A stretch of 64,000 bases of DNA from NCBI RefSeq assembly GCF_019803445.1, contig NZ_CP081844.1, positions 1,872,501 through 1,936,500 of the forward strand. The letters run 5' to 3'. The notes below the pieces were generated by a model. It was given only the letters and a program-made list of their open reading frames with translations. It searched no databases and was not told the origin of the DNA. The DNA comes from Caenibius sp. WL (GTDB lineage: Bacteria > Pseudomonadota > Alphaproteobacteria > Sphingomonadales > Sphingomonadaceae). Of the stretch, positions 27,390-34,895 are shown in pieces. The translations under genes and the position numbers were made by a program. How positions within the stretch are numbered: the first letter of the stretch is position 1; every line of letters begins with the position of its first letter.

Positions 27390-27590
27390 ATGCACAGGTC
27401 GTTGGGTGGCACGATGGGTGCCGTGGCATTGTTGATCGGGGGCGCGATGGCGATGACGGGCTGCGTTTCGGTTTCCGCACCGGACAAGCCGATCGTGATC
27501 GAACTCAATATCAACATCAAACAGGAAGTCGTTTATAAGCTGGACAAGGGTGTTCAGGATATGATCGACCAGAACGCAGGGATTTTCTGA
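27390..27590 (+). CDS. ynbE: YnbE-like outer-membrane lipoprotein
   Basis: A small lipoprotein of about 66 residues. From the ATG at 27390 the sequence MHRSLGGTMGAVALLIGGAM is a signal peptide ending in the lipobox MTGC, followed by VSVSAPDKPIVIELNINIKQEVVYKLD, the YnbE hallmark. In E. coli YnbE subunits stack on the C-terminus of YdbH to complete the bridge to the outer membrane. A GGGGAGG site 9 nt upstream favours this start; an earlier ATG at 27318, one base after the ydbH stop, would add a 24-residue basic leader. Confidence 0.85.
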   Translation: MHRSLGGTMGAVALLIGGAMAMTGCVSVSAPDKPIVIELNINIKQEVVYKLDKGVQDMIDQNAGIF

Positions 27591-27976
27591 TGTCTGCCTA
27601 TACCATTGCTCGCACTTTCGGATTGGCCGCGCTGGCCGCCGCCATGCTCGTTCCGGGCTCGGCCATGGCGCAGCGCGATCCCGCTTATGCCGCCGCGCGC
27701 GCCGCGGGGCAGGTCGGGGAAAAGGCCGATGGCTATCTCGCCGCGCTGGGCGGCGGGGCGGCGGTGTCCTCATTGGTGGACGATCTCAATATCAAGCGCC
27801 GCGCCGCCTACACGGCGGAGGCCCGCACCCAGTCGGTGACAGTGGATCAGGTCGCGTTCGTCGCGGGCTGCCGCAATATCCTGCGCACCGAAGCGGGCGA
27901 AAAATATCAGGCGCCCGATGGTTCGTGGAAAACTCGCACCGCCGCCGCGCCCACGCGGGATTCGCGCTGCCCCTAG
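27590..27976 (+). CDS. ydbL: YdbL-like (DUF1318) periplasmic protein
   Basis: A 128-residue exported protein with signal peptide MSAYTIARTFGLAALAAAMLVPGSAMA. The DUF1318 pattern follows: YAAARAAGQVGEKADGYLA, VDDLNIKRRAAYTAEA, VAFVAGCRNI and EKYQAPDGSWKTR. In E. coli YdbL modulates YnbE-YdbH assembly, possibly as a chaperone. Its ATG overlaps the ynbE stop (TGATG-type junction), so ydbH-ynbE-ydbL reads as one operon ended by a strong terminator. Confidence 0.85.
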   Translation: MSAYTIARTFGLAALAAAMLVPGSAMAQRDPAYAAARAAGQVGEKADGYLAALGGGAAVSSLVDDLNIKRRAAYTAEARTQSVTVDQVAFVAGCRNILRTEAGEKYQAPDGSWKTRTAAAPTRDSRCP

Positions 27977-28001
27977 GGCCGCCGGGGAAAAGCACGATTC
28001 G

Positions 28002-28037
28002 AAGCCGCTCCGGCAACGCTTGCCGGGGCGGCTTTTT
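28002..28037 (+). terminator. Rho-independent terminator of ydbH-ynbE-ydbL
   Basis: Positions 28002-28016 pair with 28020-28034 in a 15-bp stem (one T-G wobble) with a 3-nt loop, running into TTTTTCTTTT. It closes the ydbH-ynbE-ydbL operon before atpI. Confidence 0.92.
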
Positions 28038-28162
28038 CTTTTGCCCGGGTCCCGATTTGCCGCCTGTCGCGGTTGACTCGGGTAATCGCGTTGCCTAAGG
28101 GGGCGGCGCCTTCGGCGGGCAGGTCTTTGCCTGTGCCAAGCTGCAATGTTATGGAGCATGGC

Positions 28163-28480
28163 ATGAGCGAGGAAGAGTCCGGCCGGAAACCCATCGGTGA
28201 AGATGCGCGGATCGACGCGTTGCACGAACGGCTTCAGGCCGCGCGTGAACGGGAAGATCAACGCAATCGGCCGCAGGTGCAGGGCGCTGATGCGAATTAT
28301 CGTCTCGGCAGCCGTGTTCTGGCGGAATTGCTGGGGGGGATCGGTGGCGGCGCCTTGATCGGTTGGGTTATCGACCGGTTCGTGGGGACTGCGCCCTGGG
28401 GTCTGTTGGTGATGATGTTTCTTGGGATCATCGTCGCCTTCAGGAATATCATCCGGATTTCGAACCGGCGCTCCGACTGA
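28163..28480 (+). CDS. atpI: ATP synthase protein I (AtpI)
   Basis: A 105-residue inner-membrane protein: an acidic/basic polar N-terminal half (MSEEESGRKPIGEDARIDALHERL), then YRLGSRVLAELLGGIGGGALIGWVIDRFVG and a second hydrophobic segment LLVMMFLGIIVAFRNIIRI, the standard AtpI two-helix region. AtpI assists c-ring assembly or Mg2+ supply and is dispensable. ATG 28163 has GGAG 6 nt upstream; an in-frame ATG at 28151 is the alternative. It heads the F0 operon. Confidence 0.87.
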   Translation: MSEEESGRKPIGEDARIDALHERLQAAREREDQRNRPQVQGADANYRLGSRVLAELLGGIGGGALIGWVIDRFVGTAPWGLLVMMFLGIIVAFRNIIRISNRRSD

Positions 28481-28539
28481 TCCCGATACGGGGGTTTGAG
28501 GGGCGCTGTCTGTTCAAGTGGCGCAGGGATTAAACGCAA

Positions 28540-29334
28540 GTGGCAGCCGAGCAGGCCAAAGTCGACCCGATGCATCAGTTCGCGATTGAGCCGCTGTTCG
28601 GCTCCGCGAACTGGGAAATTGCCGGTTACAATATCGCTTTCACGAATTCCGCGCTGTGGATGGCGATTGCCGCCGTGGCGCTGTGGGTTTTCGTGGCGGG
28701 CGGCATGAAGCGGCAGCTGGTTCCCGGCCGGTGGCAGATGGCGGTGGAAAGCTTCACCGGCTTCATCGACGATCTGCTCGAAGCCAATGTCGGCAAGGAA
28801 GGCAAGAAGTACGTTCCGTACATCTTCTCGCTGTTCATGTTCATCCTGTTCTCGAACGTGCTCGGCCTGGTGCCGCTGCCGCTGACGATTGTCGGGATTC
28901 ATCCCTTTACCGCCACCAGCCACTTCACGGTGACCGGCGTTCTCGCGATCATTTCGTTCCTGATCGTGCTGCTCGTCGGCTTCTGGAAGCACAAGCTGCA
29001 TTTCTTCTCGCTGTTCATTCCGCACGGCACCCCGCTGGTGATGGTGCCGCTGATCTTCTGCATCGAACTGGTCAGCTTCCTTGTGCGTCCGTTCAGCCTC
29101 GGCCTGCGTCTTTTCGTGGCGATGATGGCCGGTCACGTGCTGCTCGAAGTGCTTTCCAGCTTCGTCATTGGCGGGATCAATTCCGGCATGGCCATTGGCC
29201 CGGTCGTCTCCATCCTCAGCTTCGTGCTGATGCTGGCGATCTGTGCGCTGGAAGTGCTGGTTGCCGGTATCCAGGCCTACGTTTTCGCGTTGCTCAGCTC
29301 GCTCTACATCAACGACGCTGAACATCTTCACTGA
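28540..29334 (+). CDS. atpB: F0F1 ATP synthase subunit a
   Basis: A 264-residue polytopic membrane protein, GTG start. LVRPFSLGLRLFVAMMAGH contains the essential stator arginine (LRLF) and ELVSFLVRP the neighbouring helix; the C-terminal helix carries ALEVLVAGIQAYVFALLSSLYI with the conserved Gln. It forms the proton half-channels against the c-ring. It follows atpI by about 60 nt and precedes atpE. Confidence 0.95.
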   Translation: MAAEQAKVDPMHQFAIEPLFGSANWEIAGYNIAFTNSALWMAIAAVALWVFVAGGMKRQLVPGRWQMAVESFTGFIDDLLEANVGKEGKKYVPYIFSLFMFILFSNVLGLVPLPLTIVGIHPFTATSHFTVTGVLAIISFLIVLLVGFWKHKLHFFSLFIPHGTPLVMVPLIFCIELVSFLVRPFSLGLRLFVAMMAGHVLLEVLSSFVIGGINSGMAIGPVVSILSFVLMLAICALEVLVAGIQAYVFALLSSLYINDAEHLH

Positions 29335-29349
29335 GTTTGATCATCTTAC

Positions 29350-29364
29350 GGAAACCGTGTTTCC
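29350..29364 (+). promoter_or_regulatory. hairpin in the atpE translation-initiation region
   Basis: GGAAAC (29350-29355) and GTTTCC (29359-29364) form a perfect 6-bp hairpin with a 3-nt loop in the 59-nt atpB-atpE spacer. It sits about 16 nt upstream of an A-rich AAAAAGGAG ribosome site that is itself followed by TTTTT before the atpE ATG. A- and U-rich initiation regions enhance atpE translation in E. coli, so a similar role is likely here. Confidence 0.5.
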
Positions 29365-29393
29365 AGGGATTTAGGGAAAAAGGAGTTTTTCAA

Positions 29394-29621
29394 ATGGACC
29401 AAGAAGCAGCCAAGCTGGTTGGTGCGGGTCTCGCTGCGATTGGCGCCGGTATGGCCGCCATCGGTGTGGGTAACGTGTTCGGCTCGTTCCTTGAAAGCGC
29501 TCTGCGCAACCCCGGCGCCGCTGACGGTCAGCAGGGCCGCCTGTTCATCGGCTTCGCCGCTGCGGAACTTCTGGGTCTGCTGTCGTTCGTCGTCGCGATG
29601 ATCCTGATCTTCGTCGCCTGA
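29394..29621 (+). CDS. atpE: F0F1 ATP synthase subunit c
   Basis: A 75-residue hairpin proteolipid. TM1 is Gly/Ala-rich (LVGAGLAAIGAGMAAIGVGNVFGSFLESA), the polar loop is RNPGAADGQQG, and TM2 carries the proton-binding glutamate in FAAAELLGLLSFVVAMIL. These form the rotating c-ring. The start ATG 29394 follows an AAGGAG site. The spacers on both sides contain hairpins, which may set its high expression relative to other F0 subunits. Confidence 0.95.
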   Translation: MDQEAAKLVGAGLAAIGAGMAAIGVGNVFGSFLESALRNPGAADGQQGRLFIGFAAAELLGLLSFVVAMILIFVA

Positions 29622-29638
29622 CGAAATCCTGACGACTG

Positions 29639-29677
29639 CTCCGGCCGGGCCTCGCGTTCCGGCCGGGGATCCATTTT
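29639..29677 (+). terminator. attenuator-like hairpin between atpE and atpF'
   Basis: Positions 29639-29648 and 29659-29668 form a GC-rich 10-bp stem (one T-G wobble) with a 10-nt loop, followed 4 nt later by TTTTT. Placed inside the operon, it could act as a partial terminator or as a 3' stabiliser of atpE mRNA, raising subunit c relative to b and b'. Confidence 0.55.
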
Positions 29678-29704
29678 TGTTGCGCAAGACCTCGGGACCA
29701 ACCG

Positions 29705-30199
29705 ATGCCTCAGATAGCCCAGCTCGCCGAAACCTATTCCAGCCAGATATTCTGGCTGCTGGTGATTTTCGGGTTCGTCTTTTTCGTTGTCGGCAAGGGC
29801 ATGGTGCCCAAGGTGATGGGCACCGTTGAACTGCGCGACCAGCAGATCAGCGCCGACCTTGCCGCTGCCGAAGCAGCCCGCAATCACGCCGACGCCGAAG
29901 AAGCGGCATGGCGCAAGCGCGAGAATGAAAATCGCGCCCAGGCCCAGGCGCTTGTCGCCAAGGCGAAAGCCGAAGCGGCCACCGCTTCGGAACAGAAGCT
30001 TTCGGCCGCTCAGGTGCAGATCGACAAGAAGCTGGATGAAGCCGAAGCGAAAATCGCCGAAGCCCGGACCGCCGCGCTTGCCGAACTGGAAGTCGTGGCC
30101 AGCGAAGCGGCCCAGTCCATCGTTGAAAAGTTGGCCGGGGTGAATGTGCCCGCCGCGTCGGCTTCCTCCGCCGTCAAGAAAGTGCTGAGCAATGGCTAA
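29705..30199 (+). CDS. atpG: F0F1 ATP synthase subunit b' (AtpF')
   Basis: A 164-residue peripheral-stalk protein: short N-terminal segment, one membrane helix (IFWLLVIFGFVFFVVGKGMVP, about 15-35), then a long Ala/Glu/Lys coiled coil. Alphaproteobacteria and photosynthetic bacteria carry two b-type subunits in tandem, and this is the first and shorter one. The gene overlaps atpF by 8 nt. The symbol atpG is used for b' in some genomes and for gamma in others. Confidence 0.88.
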   Translation: MPQIAQLAETYSSQIFWLLVIFGFVFFVVGKGMVPKVMGTVELRDQQISADLAAAEAARNHADAEEAAWRKRENENRAQAQALVAKAKAEAATASEQKLSAAQVQIDKKLDEAEAKIAEARTAALAELEVVASEAAQSIVEKLAGVNVPAASASSAVKKVLSNG

Positions 30200-30785
30200 T
30201 CCTGCCGCTGAACATGCCGTGGACGCTGTGAACGCTGCCGATCACAGTGCGCACACCACTGCGACGGTCGAACATCCTGCTGGTGGTGAAGGCGCCCATC
30301 ACGGGCCGGAAGTGCTCGGATTCGGAACATCGGCCGTGGCTGGGTTGGCCATGCTGGTGTTCATTCTTGTCCTGATCTGGAAGAAAGTTCCCGGTGTTAT
30401 CACCGGCGGGCTCGATGCCAAGATCGCCGAAATCAAGCATCAGCTTGACGAAGCCAAGCAGCTTCGCGCCGAAGCCGAAGCGCTGCGCAACGAATATTCG
30501 AACAAGATCGCCAATGCCGAAAAGGACGCGGCGGCCATGATCGACCATGCGCGCAGCGAAGCGGAAGGCATTATCGCCAAGGCCGTCAGCGACACCGACG
30601 CCATGATCCAGCGCCGCCAGCGCATGGCGGAAGACAAGATCGCCGCGGCCGAACGCGGTGCGGTCGACGAACTGCGGGCGAAGGCCGCCACCGTGGCCAG
30701 CAGCGCTGCCCGCGGGCTGATCGCCGAACAGCATGGCGCCGGCGCCGACAAGAAGCTTGTGGACGAAGCGATCGCCGCCATCTGA
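30192..30785 (+). CDS. atpF: F0F1 ATP synthase subunit b (AtpF)
   Basis: A 197-residue b subunit. A His/Ala-rich N-terminal tail of about 40 residues precedes the membrane helix (SAVAGLAMLVFILVLIWKKVPG), followed by a long charged coiled coil (KIAEIKHQLDEAKQLRAEAEAL onward). With AtpF' it forms the peripheral stalk linking F0 to F1. The F1 genes are not here; an F0/F1 split into two operons is normal in this class. Confidence 0.93.
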   Translation: MANPAAEHAVDAVNAADHSAHTTATVEHPAGGEGAHHGPEVLGFGTSAVAGLAMLVFILVLIWKKVPGVITGGLDAKIAEIKHQLDEAKQLRAEAEALRNEYSNKIANAEKDAAAMIDHARSEAEGIIAKAVSDTDAMIQRRQRMAEDKIAAAERGAVDELRAKAATVASSAARGLIAEQHGAGADKKLVDEAIAAI

Positions 30786-30806
30786 TTGTCCGCAACGGTT
30801 CGATTG

Positions 30807-30840
30807 AAAGCCCTCCGCCTCGCGGGGGGCTTTTTGTTTT
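30807..30840 (+). terminator. Rho-independent terminator of the F0 ATP synthase operon
   Basis: Positions 30807-30818 pair with 30822-30833 (12-bp stem, 3-nt loop) and continue into TTTTTGTTTT. It lies 22 nt after the atpF stop codon. Confidence 0.92.
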
Positions 30841-30890
30841 GGGGGAGGTGAGCTTGTCGGGGGATTGTAGCCAAATTGCCCGGCACAATT

Positions 30891-30989
30891 TCCGTTCGGC
30901 CTGAGCTTGTCGAAGGCCGCGCGCAACGGCAGCCATCTCCCTGGCCATACTTTCGGCGTGCAGCCTTCGACAGGCTCAGGCTGAGCGGA
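30891..30989. repeat. REP-like inverted repeat pair
   Basis: Left arm 30891-30917 and right arm 30963-30989 match as inverted repeats at about 24 of 27 positions. They share the TTCGACAGGCTCAGG core family seen at 5640-5731 and 32067-32168; the left arm carries AGCTTG instead of AGCCTG. It lies between convergent genes, after the atp terminator. Confidence 0.8.
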
Positions 30990-31043
30990 TGGAGGGTAAG
31001 ATTGATGGCACGTTGAGCTGTTGGTTGAGCCGTTTCGTGGAGC

Positions 31044-31988
31044 CTAGCCCACCGGCGTCAGCGCTTTGCCTTCGGTGAACCAGTTCACCAGATTGTCGAT
31101 CATCAATTGCCCCATGGCGGCGCGGGTTTCGCGGGAGCCGGAGCCGATGTGCGGCAGCAGGACGGTGTTTTCCAGCGCGATCAGCGCTTCGGGGACATGC
31201 GGTTCGTGCGCGAAGACATCGATCCCGGCGGCTTGGATCGTACCGTTCTGTAGCGCGGCGATCAGCGCCGCCTCGTCCACCACGCTGCCGCGCGCCACAT
31301 TGATCAGCACCCCTTGCGGGCCGAGTGCGGTAAGCACTGCGTCGTTGACCAGATGGCGCGTGCCATCGCCGCCCGGAACGATCACGATCAGCAGATCGCA
31401 GGCTTCGGCAAGCGAGACGGCATCGGGATAGTAGGGATAGGGCACGCCGTCCTGCCGGTGGCGGCCGCTGTAGGCGACCGGCACATCGCAGGCTTCGAGC
31501 CTGCGGGCGACGGCCTTGCCGATATTGCCGAGGCCGAGAATGCCCGCGCGGCGGCCTTGCAGGCTGGAGGACAGCGGATAGGCGCCCCCACGCCATTGGC
31601 CCCGACGCACGAAGCGGTCCGCCTGCGGAATTTCGCGAATGGTGGCCAGAGTCAGCCCCAGCGTGAAATCGGCCACTTCGGCATCGAGCACGCCCGGCGT
31701 GTTGGTGACGACGATCCCTCTCCGGGCGGCTTCGGCCATGGCGATGTTGTCGTATCCCACGGCGTAGTTGGACACGATTTCGAGCCGGGGCAGACGGTCG
31801 AACAGCGCGCCGTCGAGCGGCAGGGCGACCGGATTGCTGGCGATGCCGCGAATGGCCGGGCCGATTTCGGCCAGCAGCGCATCCTTGTCGGCGGCGTTCC
31901 ACAGATCGTGGATGGTGAAATGCCCGGCCAGCGTTTCGACAATGGCATGCGGCATGGGCGCGACGAGCAGGAGATCGGGACGAATCAT
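31044..31988 (-). CDS. NAD(P)-dependent 2-hydroxyacid dehydrogenase (glyoxylate/hydroxypyruvate reductase type)
   Basis: A 314-residue D-isomer-specific 2-hydroxyacid dehydrogenase. NYAVGYDNIAMAEAARRGI and NTPGVLDAEVADFTLGL belong to the substrate domain, LGLGNIGKAVARRLEA is the Rossmann nucleotide loop, NVARGSVVDEAALI follows the catalytic Arg/Glu region, and LLPHIGSGSRETR holds the catalytic His. GhrA/GhrB-like glyoxylate or hydroxypyruvate reduction is likely; substrate is inferred. The frame is open upstream through a REP-like repeat, so ATG 31988 (MIRPDLLLV) was chosen. Confidence 0.88.
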   Translation of the reverse strand: MIRPDLLLVAPMPHAIVETLAGHFTIHDLWNAADKDALLAEIGPAIRGIASNPVALPLDGALFDRLPRLEIVSNYAVGYDNIAMAEAARRGIVVTNTPGVLDAEVADFTLGLTLATIREIPQADRFVRRGQWRGGAYPLSSSLQGRRAGILGLGNIGKAVARRLEACDVPVAYSGRHRQDGVPYPYYPDAVSLAEACDLLIVIVPGGDGTRHLVNDAVLTALGPQGVLINVARGSVVDEAALIAALQNGTIQAAGIDVFAHEPHVPEALIALENTVLLPHIGSGSRETRAAMGQLMIDNLVNWFTEGKALTPVG

Positions 31989-32066
31989 CGACCGACTATA
32001 GCCTGTGCGATGCGCCGGGCGAGGGGCCTGTGCGGAGCCATGGGCGCCCTTGGTCTTCGGTTTGTG

Positions 32067-32168
32067 CGCGTCCTTCGACAGGCTCAGGACGAGCGGGGTG
32101 GGGATTGTGCGGACAGGAGTTGCGTCGATCACTACACCATCCGCTCGTCCTGAGCCTGTCGAAGGACG
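32067..32168. repeat. REP-like inverted repeat pair
   Basis: Positions 32069-32096 and 32141-32168 are perfect 28-nt inverted copies around a 44-nt spacer, again with the TTCGACAGGCTCAGG core. Here the core is flanked by CGTCC and ACGAGCGG rather than by GGCC and GAACGGG as at 5640-5731, so the family has at least two subtypes in this window. Confidence 0.88.
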
Positions 32169-32193
32169 CACGCCGCAGCCGCCTCCTGGCCAC

Positions 32194-32234
32194 AAAAACA
32201 GAAAGGCCCGCCTGCTCGAATGAGCGGGCGGGCC
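32194..32234 (-). terminator. Rho-independent terminator of rpsA
   Basis: Positions 32205-32217 pair with 32222-32234 (13-bp stem, one wobble, 4-nt loop). On the minus strand the stem is followed by TTTCTGTTTTT. It lies about 34 nt beyond the rpsA stop codon. Confidence 0.9.
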
Positions 32235-32267
32235 CCTGTCTTGCCGGTGAAGGCTTGAGCGAAAAGC

Positions 32268-33968
32268 TTACTGCTTCTGCTTGAGCGCTTCGCCGAGGAT
32301 GTCGCCGAGCGATGCGCCCGAATCCGACGAACCGTACTGTTCCACGGCTTCTTTTTCTTCGGCCAGCTGACGGGCCTTGATCGAGAAGTTCGGCTTCTTC
32401 GAACGGTCGAAACCGATGACCATGGCATCGACCTTCTGGCCGGCCTGGAAACGGTCGGGGCGCTGTTCGTCGCGGTCACGGCCGAGATCCGAACGCTTGA
32501 TGAAGCCGGTCGCGCCATCGTCGCCAGCCTGCACTTCGAGGCCGCCATCGCGGACTTCGAGCACGGTGACGGTGACGACTTCGCCGCGGCGCAGCGAGCC
32601 GGTCGAACCGCCGGCGGCCGGAGCGCCCTTTTCGAGCTGCTTCATGCCCAGGCTGATGCGTTCCTTTTCGACGTCGACATCGAGAACGATCGCCTGCACT
32701 TCTTCACCCTTGCGGTGCAGAGCCAGCGCGTCTTCGCCCGAGATGCCCCAGGCGATGTCCGACATGTGAACCATGCCGTCCACGTCGCCATCGAGGCCGA
32801 TGAACAGGCCGAATTCGGTGGCGTTCTTGACTTCGCCGGCGACGGTCGAACCGACCGGGTGCTTCTCGGCGAAGGCTTCCCAGGGGTTCTGCTGGGCCTG
32901 CTTGAGGCCGAGGCTGATGCGGCGCTTGTCCGAATCCACTTCGAGCACCATCACATCGACTTCCTGCGAGGTCGAGACGATCTTGCCGGGGTGGACGTTC
33001 TTCTTGGTCCAGGACATTTCCGAAACGTGGACGAGGCCTTCGATGCCCGGTTCCAGTTCGACGAACGCGCCGTATTCGGTGATGTTGGTGACAGTGCCCG
33101 ACAGCTTCGCGCCGACCGGATACTTCGCCGCCACGCCATCCCACGGATCGCTTTCGAGCTGCTTCATGCCGAGGCTGATGCGCTGCGTATCCTGATTGAT
33201 GCGGATGATCTGGACCGAAACGGTGTCGCCGATGTTGACGACTTCGCTCGGGTGGTTGACGCGCTTGTAGCTCATGTCGGTGACATGGAGCAGGCCGTCG
33301 ATGCCGCCGAGATCAACGAACGCACCGTAATCGGTGATGTTCTTCACGACGCCGTCGATCACCTGGCCTTCGCTCAGCTTGTCGATCAGTTCGCTGCGCT
33401 GTTCGGCGCGGGTTTCTTCCAGAACCGCGCGGCGCGAAACGACGATATTGCCACGGCGGCGATCCATCTTGAGGATCTGGAACGGCTGCGGCATGTCCAT
33501 CAGCGGGCCGACATCGCGGACCGGGCGGATATCGACCTGCGAGCCGGGGAGGAACGCCACGGCGCCATCAAGGTCGACCGTGAAGCCGCCCTTGACGCGG
33601 CCGAAGATGCGGCCTTCGACGCGCTTGCCTTCGCCGAATTCGTTTTCGAGCTTGTCCCAAGCGGCTTCGCGGCGGGCGCGGTCGCGGCTGAGCATGGCTT
33701 CGCCATCGGCGTTTTCGACGCGATCGACGAAGACTTCGACTTCGTCACCGACGTTCAGGCCGTGGGGCTGGTCGCCATGGGAGAATTCGCGCAGGGCCAC
33801 GCGGCCTTCGCTCTTGAGGCCGACGTCGATGATGACGTTGCCGTTTTCGATGGCAGTGATGGTGCCCTTGACGACGCGGCCTTCGAAGCCGCCATCGTCG
33901 GCGCCGCCGAGCTGTTCATCGAGGAGTTTCGCGAAATCGTCGCGAGTAGGGTTTGCCGTAGAGGCCAT
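32268..33968 (-). CDS. rpsA: 30S ribosomal protein S1
   Basis: A 566-residue protein with six S1 OB-fold repeats. The first two interact with the ribosome (EGRVVKGTITAIENGNVIIDVG; VEGRIFGRVKGGFTVDL) and four bind RNA, each with the YGAFVDLG/YGAFVELEPGIEGLVHVSEM-type core. The length matches full-size proteobacterial S1. It unfolds mRNA at initiation. In most relatives cmk is immediately upstream; here cmk lies about 4.7 kb away, beyond five unrelated genes. The 275-nt leader to the HdeD-like gene presumably holds its promoter; S1 autoregulates its own leader in E. coli. Confidence 0.97.
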   Translation of the reverse strand: MASTANPTRDDFAKLLDEQLGGADDGGFEGRVVKGTITAIENGNVIIDVGLKSEGRVALREFSHGDQPHGLNVGDEVEVFVDRVENADGEAMLSRDRARREAAWDKLENEFGEGKRVEGRIFGRVKGGFTVDLDGAVAFLPGSQVDIRPVRDVGPLMDMPQPFQILKMDRRRGNIVVSRRAVLEETRAEQRSELIDKLSEGQVIDGVVKNITDYGAFVDLGGIDGLLHVTDMSYKRVNHPSEVVNIGDTVSVQIIRINQDTQRISLGMKQLESDPWDGVAAKYPVGAKLSGTVTNITEYGAFVELEPGIEGLVHVSEMSWTKKNVHPGKIVSTSQEVDVMVLEVDSDKRRISLGLKQAQQNPWEAFAEKHPVGSTVAGEVKNATEFGLFIGLDGDVDGMVHMSDIAWGISGEDALALHRKGEEVQAIVLDVDVEKERISLGMKQLEKGAPAAGGSTGSLRRGEVVTVTVLEVRDGGLEVQAGDDGATGFIKRSDLGRDRDEQRPDRFQAGQKVDAMVIGFDRSKKPNFSIKARQLAEEKEAVEQYGSSDSGASLGDILGEALKQKQ

Positions 33969-34175
33969 GTATCAGGTTCCTGACTAACGATTTCCGGCCA
34001 GGCGGTTGTTTCCGCCGGTCTTTTCTCCGCCGTGGCACCATGCCTTGGCGGGCCAAAGGGCCGAACTGCCAACGGAGGCCGGATGCCCGCCGTGGCGTCC
34101 CTTGTCTCCACGGGGATTTCCCACGGAGCTTCAGGACCGGCCGCGCTTATGGGAAGGCACGCCGGATAGCAAGGA

Positions 34176-34222
34176 AAATGCGCTGTTCCGCCGCGTGGGC
34201 GAGCCCGTGGGTGCGGCGGAAC
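34176..34222 (-). terminator. hairpin terminator after the HdeD-like gene
   Basis: Positions 34185-34194 and 34213-34222 form a perfect 10-bp inverted repeat; the loop contains a further GGG/CCC hairpin. On the minus strand it is followed within a few bases by a short TTTT. It lies 22 nt beyond the HdeD-like stop codon and would insulate rpsA from upstream transcription. Confidence 0.7.
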
Positions 34223-34243
34223 GGAGCGTGGCGGCGCGCTACG

Positions 34244-34801
34244 TCAGGCACGGGTAAGTTTGCGCAGGACAAAGGCCAGCGAGACGAGGAACACGCCGCG
34301 AAAGATGAAGCTGATGCCGACGATCACCGCCAGATAGAGCAGGCTGGAAGCCGGATCGGCAAAGACCAGAATCCCGCCGAGCACGATATCGAGAATGCCC
34401 AGGAACAGGCGCCAGCCCTTGTCGATACTGCTTTGCAGCGCGGCGATCACCTGGAACACGCCGGACACGATCAGCCAGAACCCCAATGCCCAGACCAGCG
34501 ACCACGCCCCGGCATAAGGGGCCAGCAGCACCGCGATCCCACCGGCAATCGCCAGAAGGCCCAGCAGGATTTCGATCCAGCGGCCGCGCCCGGCCATCGA
34601 GGAAAAGCCCGAGATGACGGCGAAAACGCCGTAGATCAGCAGCAGCGCCCCGAACATGATGCCCGTCGCCAGGCCGGTGGCGAGCGGATTGAACAATGCC
34701 AGCAGCCCGATGAGAATGACAAGGATGCCATAGGCCAGAACCCAGCCCCAGGCGGATTTGCCCGCGCGGCCCGCAGGCTCGAATGCCGTGCCGCCCATCA
34801 T
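34244..34801 (-). CDS. HdeD-family (DUF308) integral membrane protein
   Basis: A 185-residue protein with six hydrophobic segments arranged as three short helix pairs, e.g. WVLAYGILVILIGLLALFNP and LLGLLAIAGGIAVLLAPYAG. The repeated pattern (Gly-Ile-Leu then Pro, ending in a small loop) is characteristic of HdeD/DUF308. HdeD contributes to acid resistance at high cell density in E. coli; the role here is unknown. It stands alone between rpsA and the LysR gene. Confidence 0.83.
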   Translation of the reverse strand: MMGGTAFEPAGRAGKSAWGWVLAYGILVILIGLLALFNPLATGLATGIMFGALLLIYGVFAVISGFSSMAGRGRWIEILLGLLAIAGGIAVLLAPYAGAWSLVWALGFWLIVSGVFQVIAALQSSIDKGWRLFLGILDIVLGGILVFADPASSLLYLAVIVGISFIFRGVFLVSLAFVLRKLTRA

Positions 34802-34895
34802 AATCCGATCCTCCTGTTTACGGGCCTTCTGCCCACAGGGGAAACGCCGCTTTCGTTTTCCGGTTTCCCAGTTTCCCGTTTTATCATTTCCCGTT

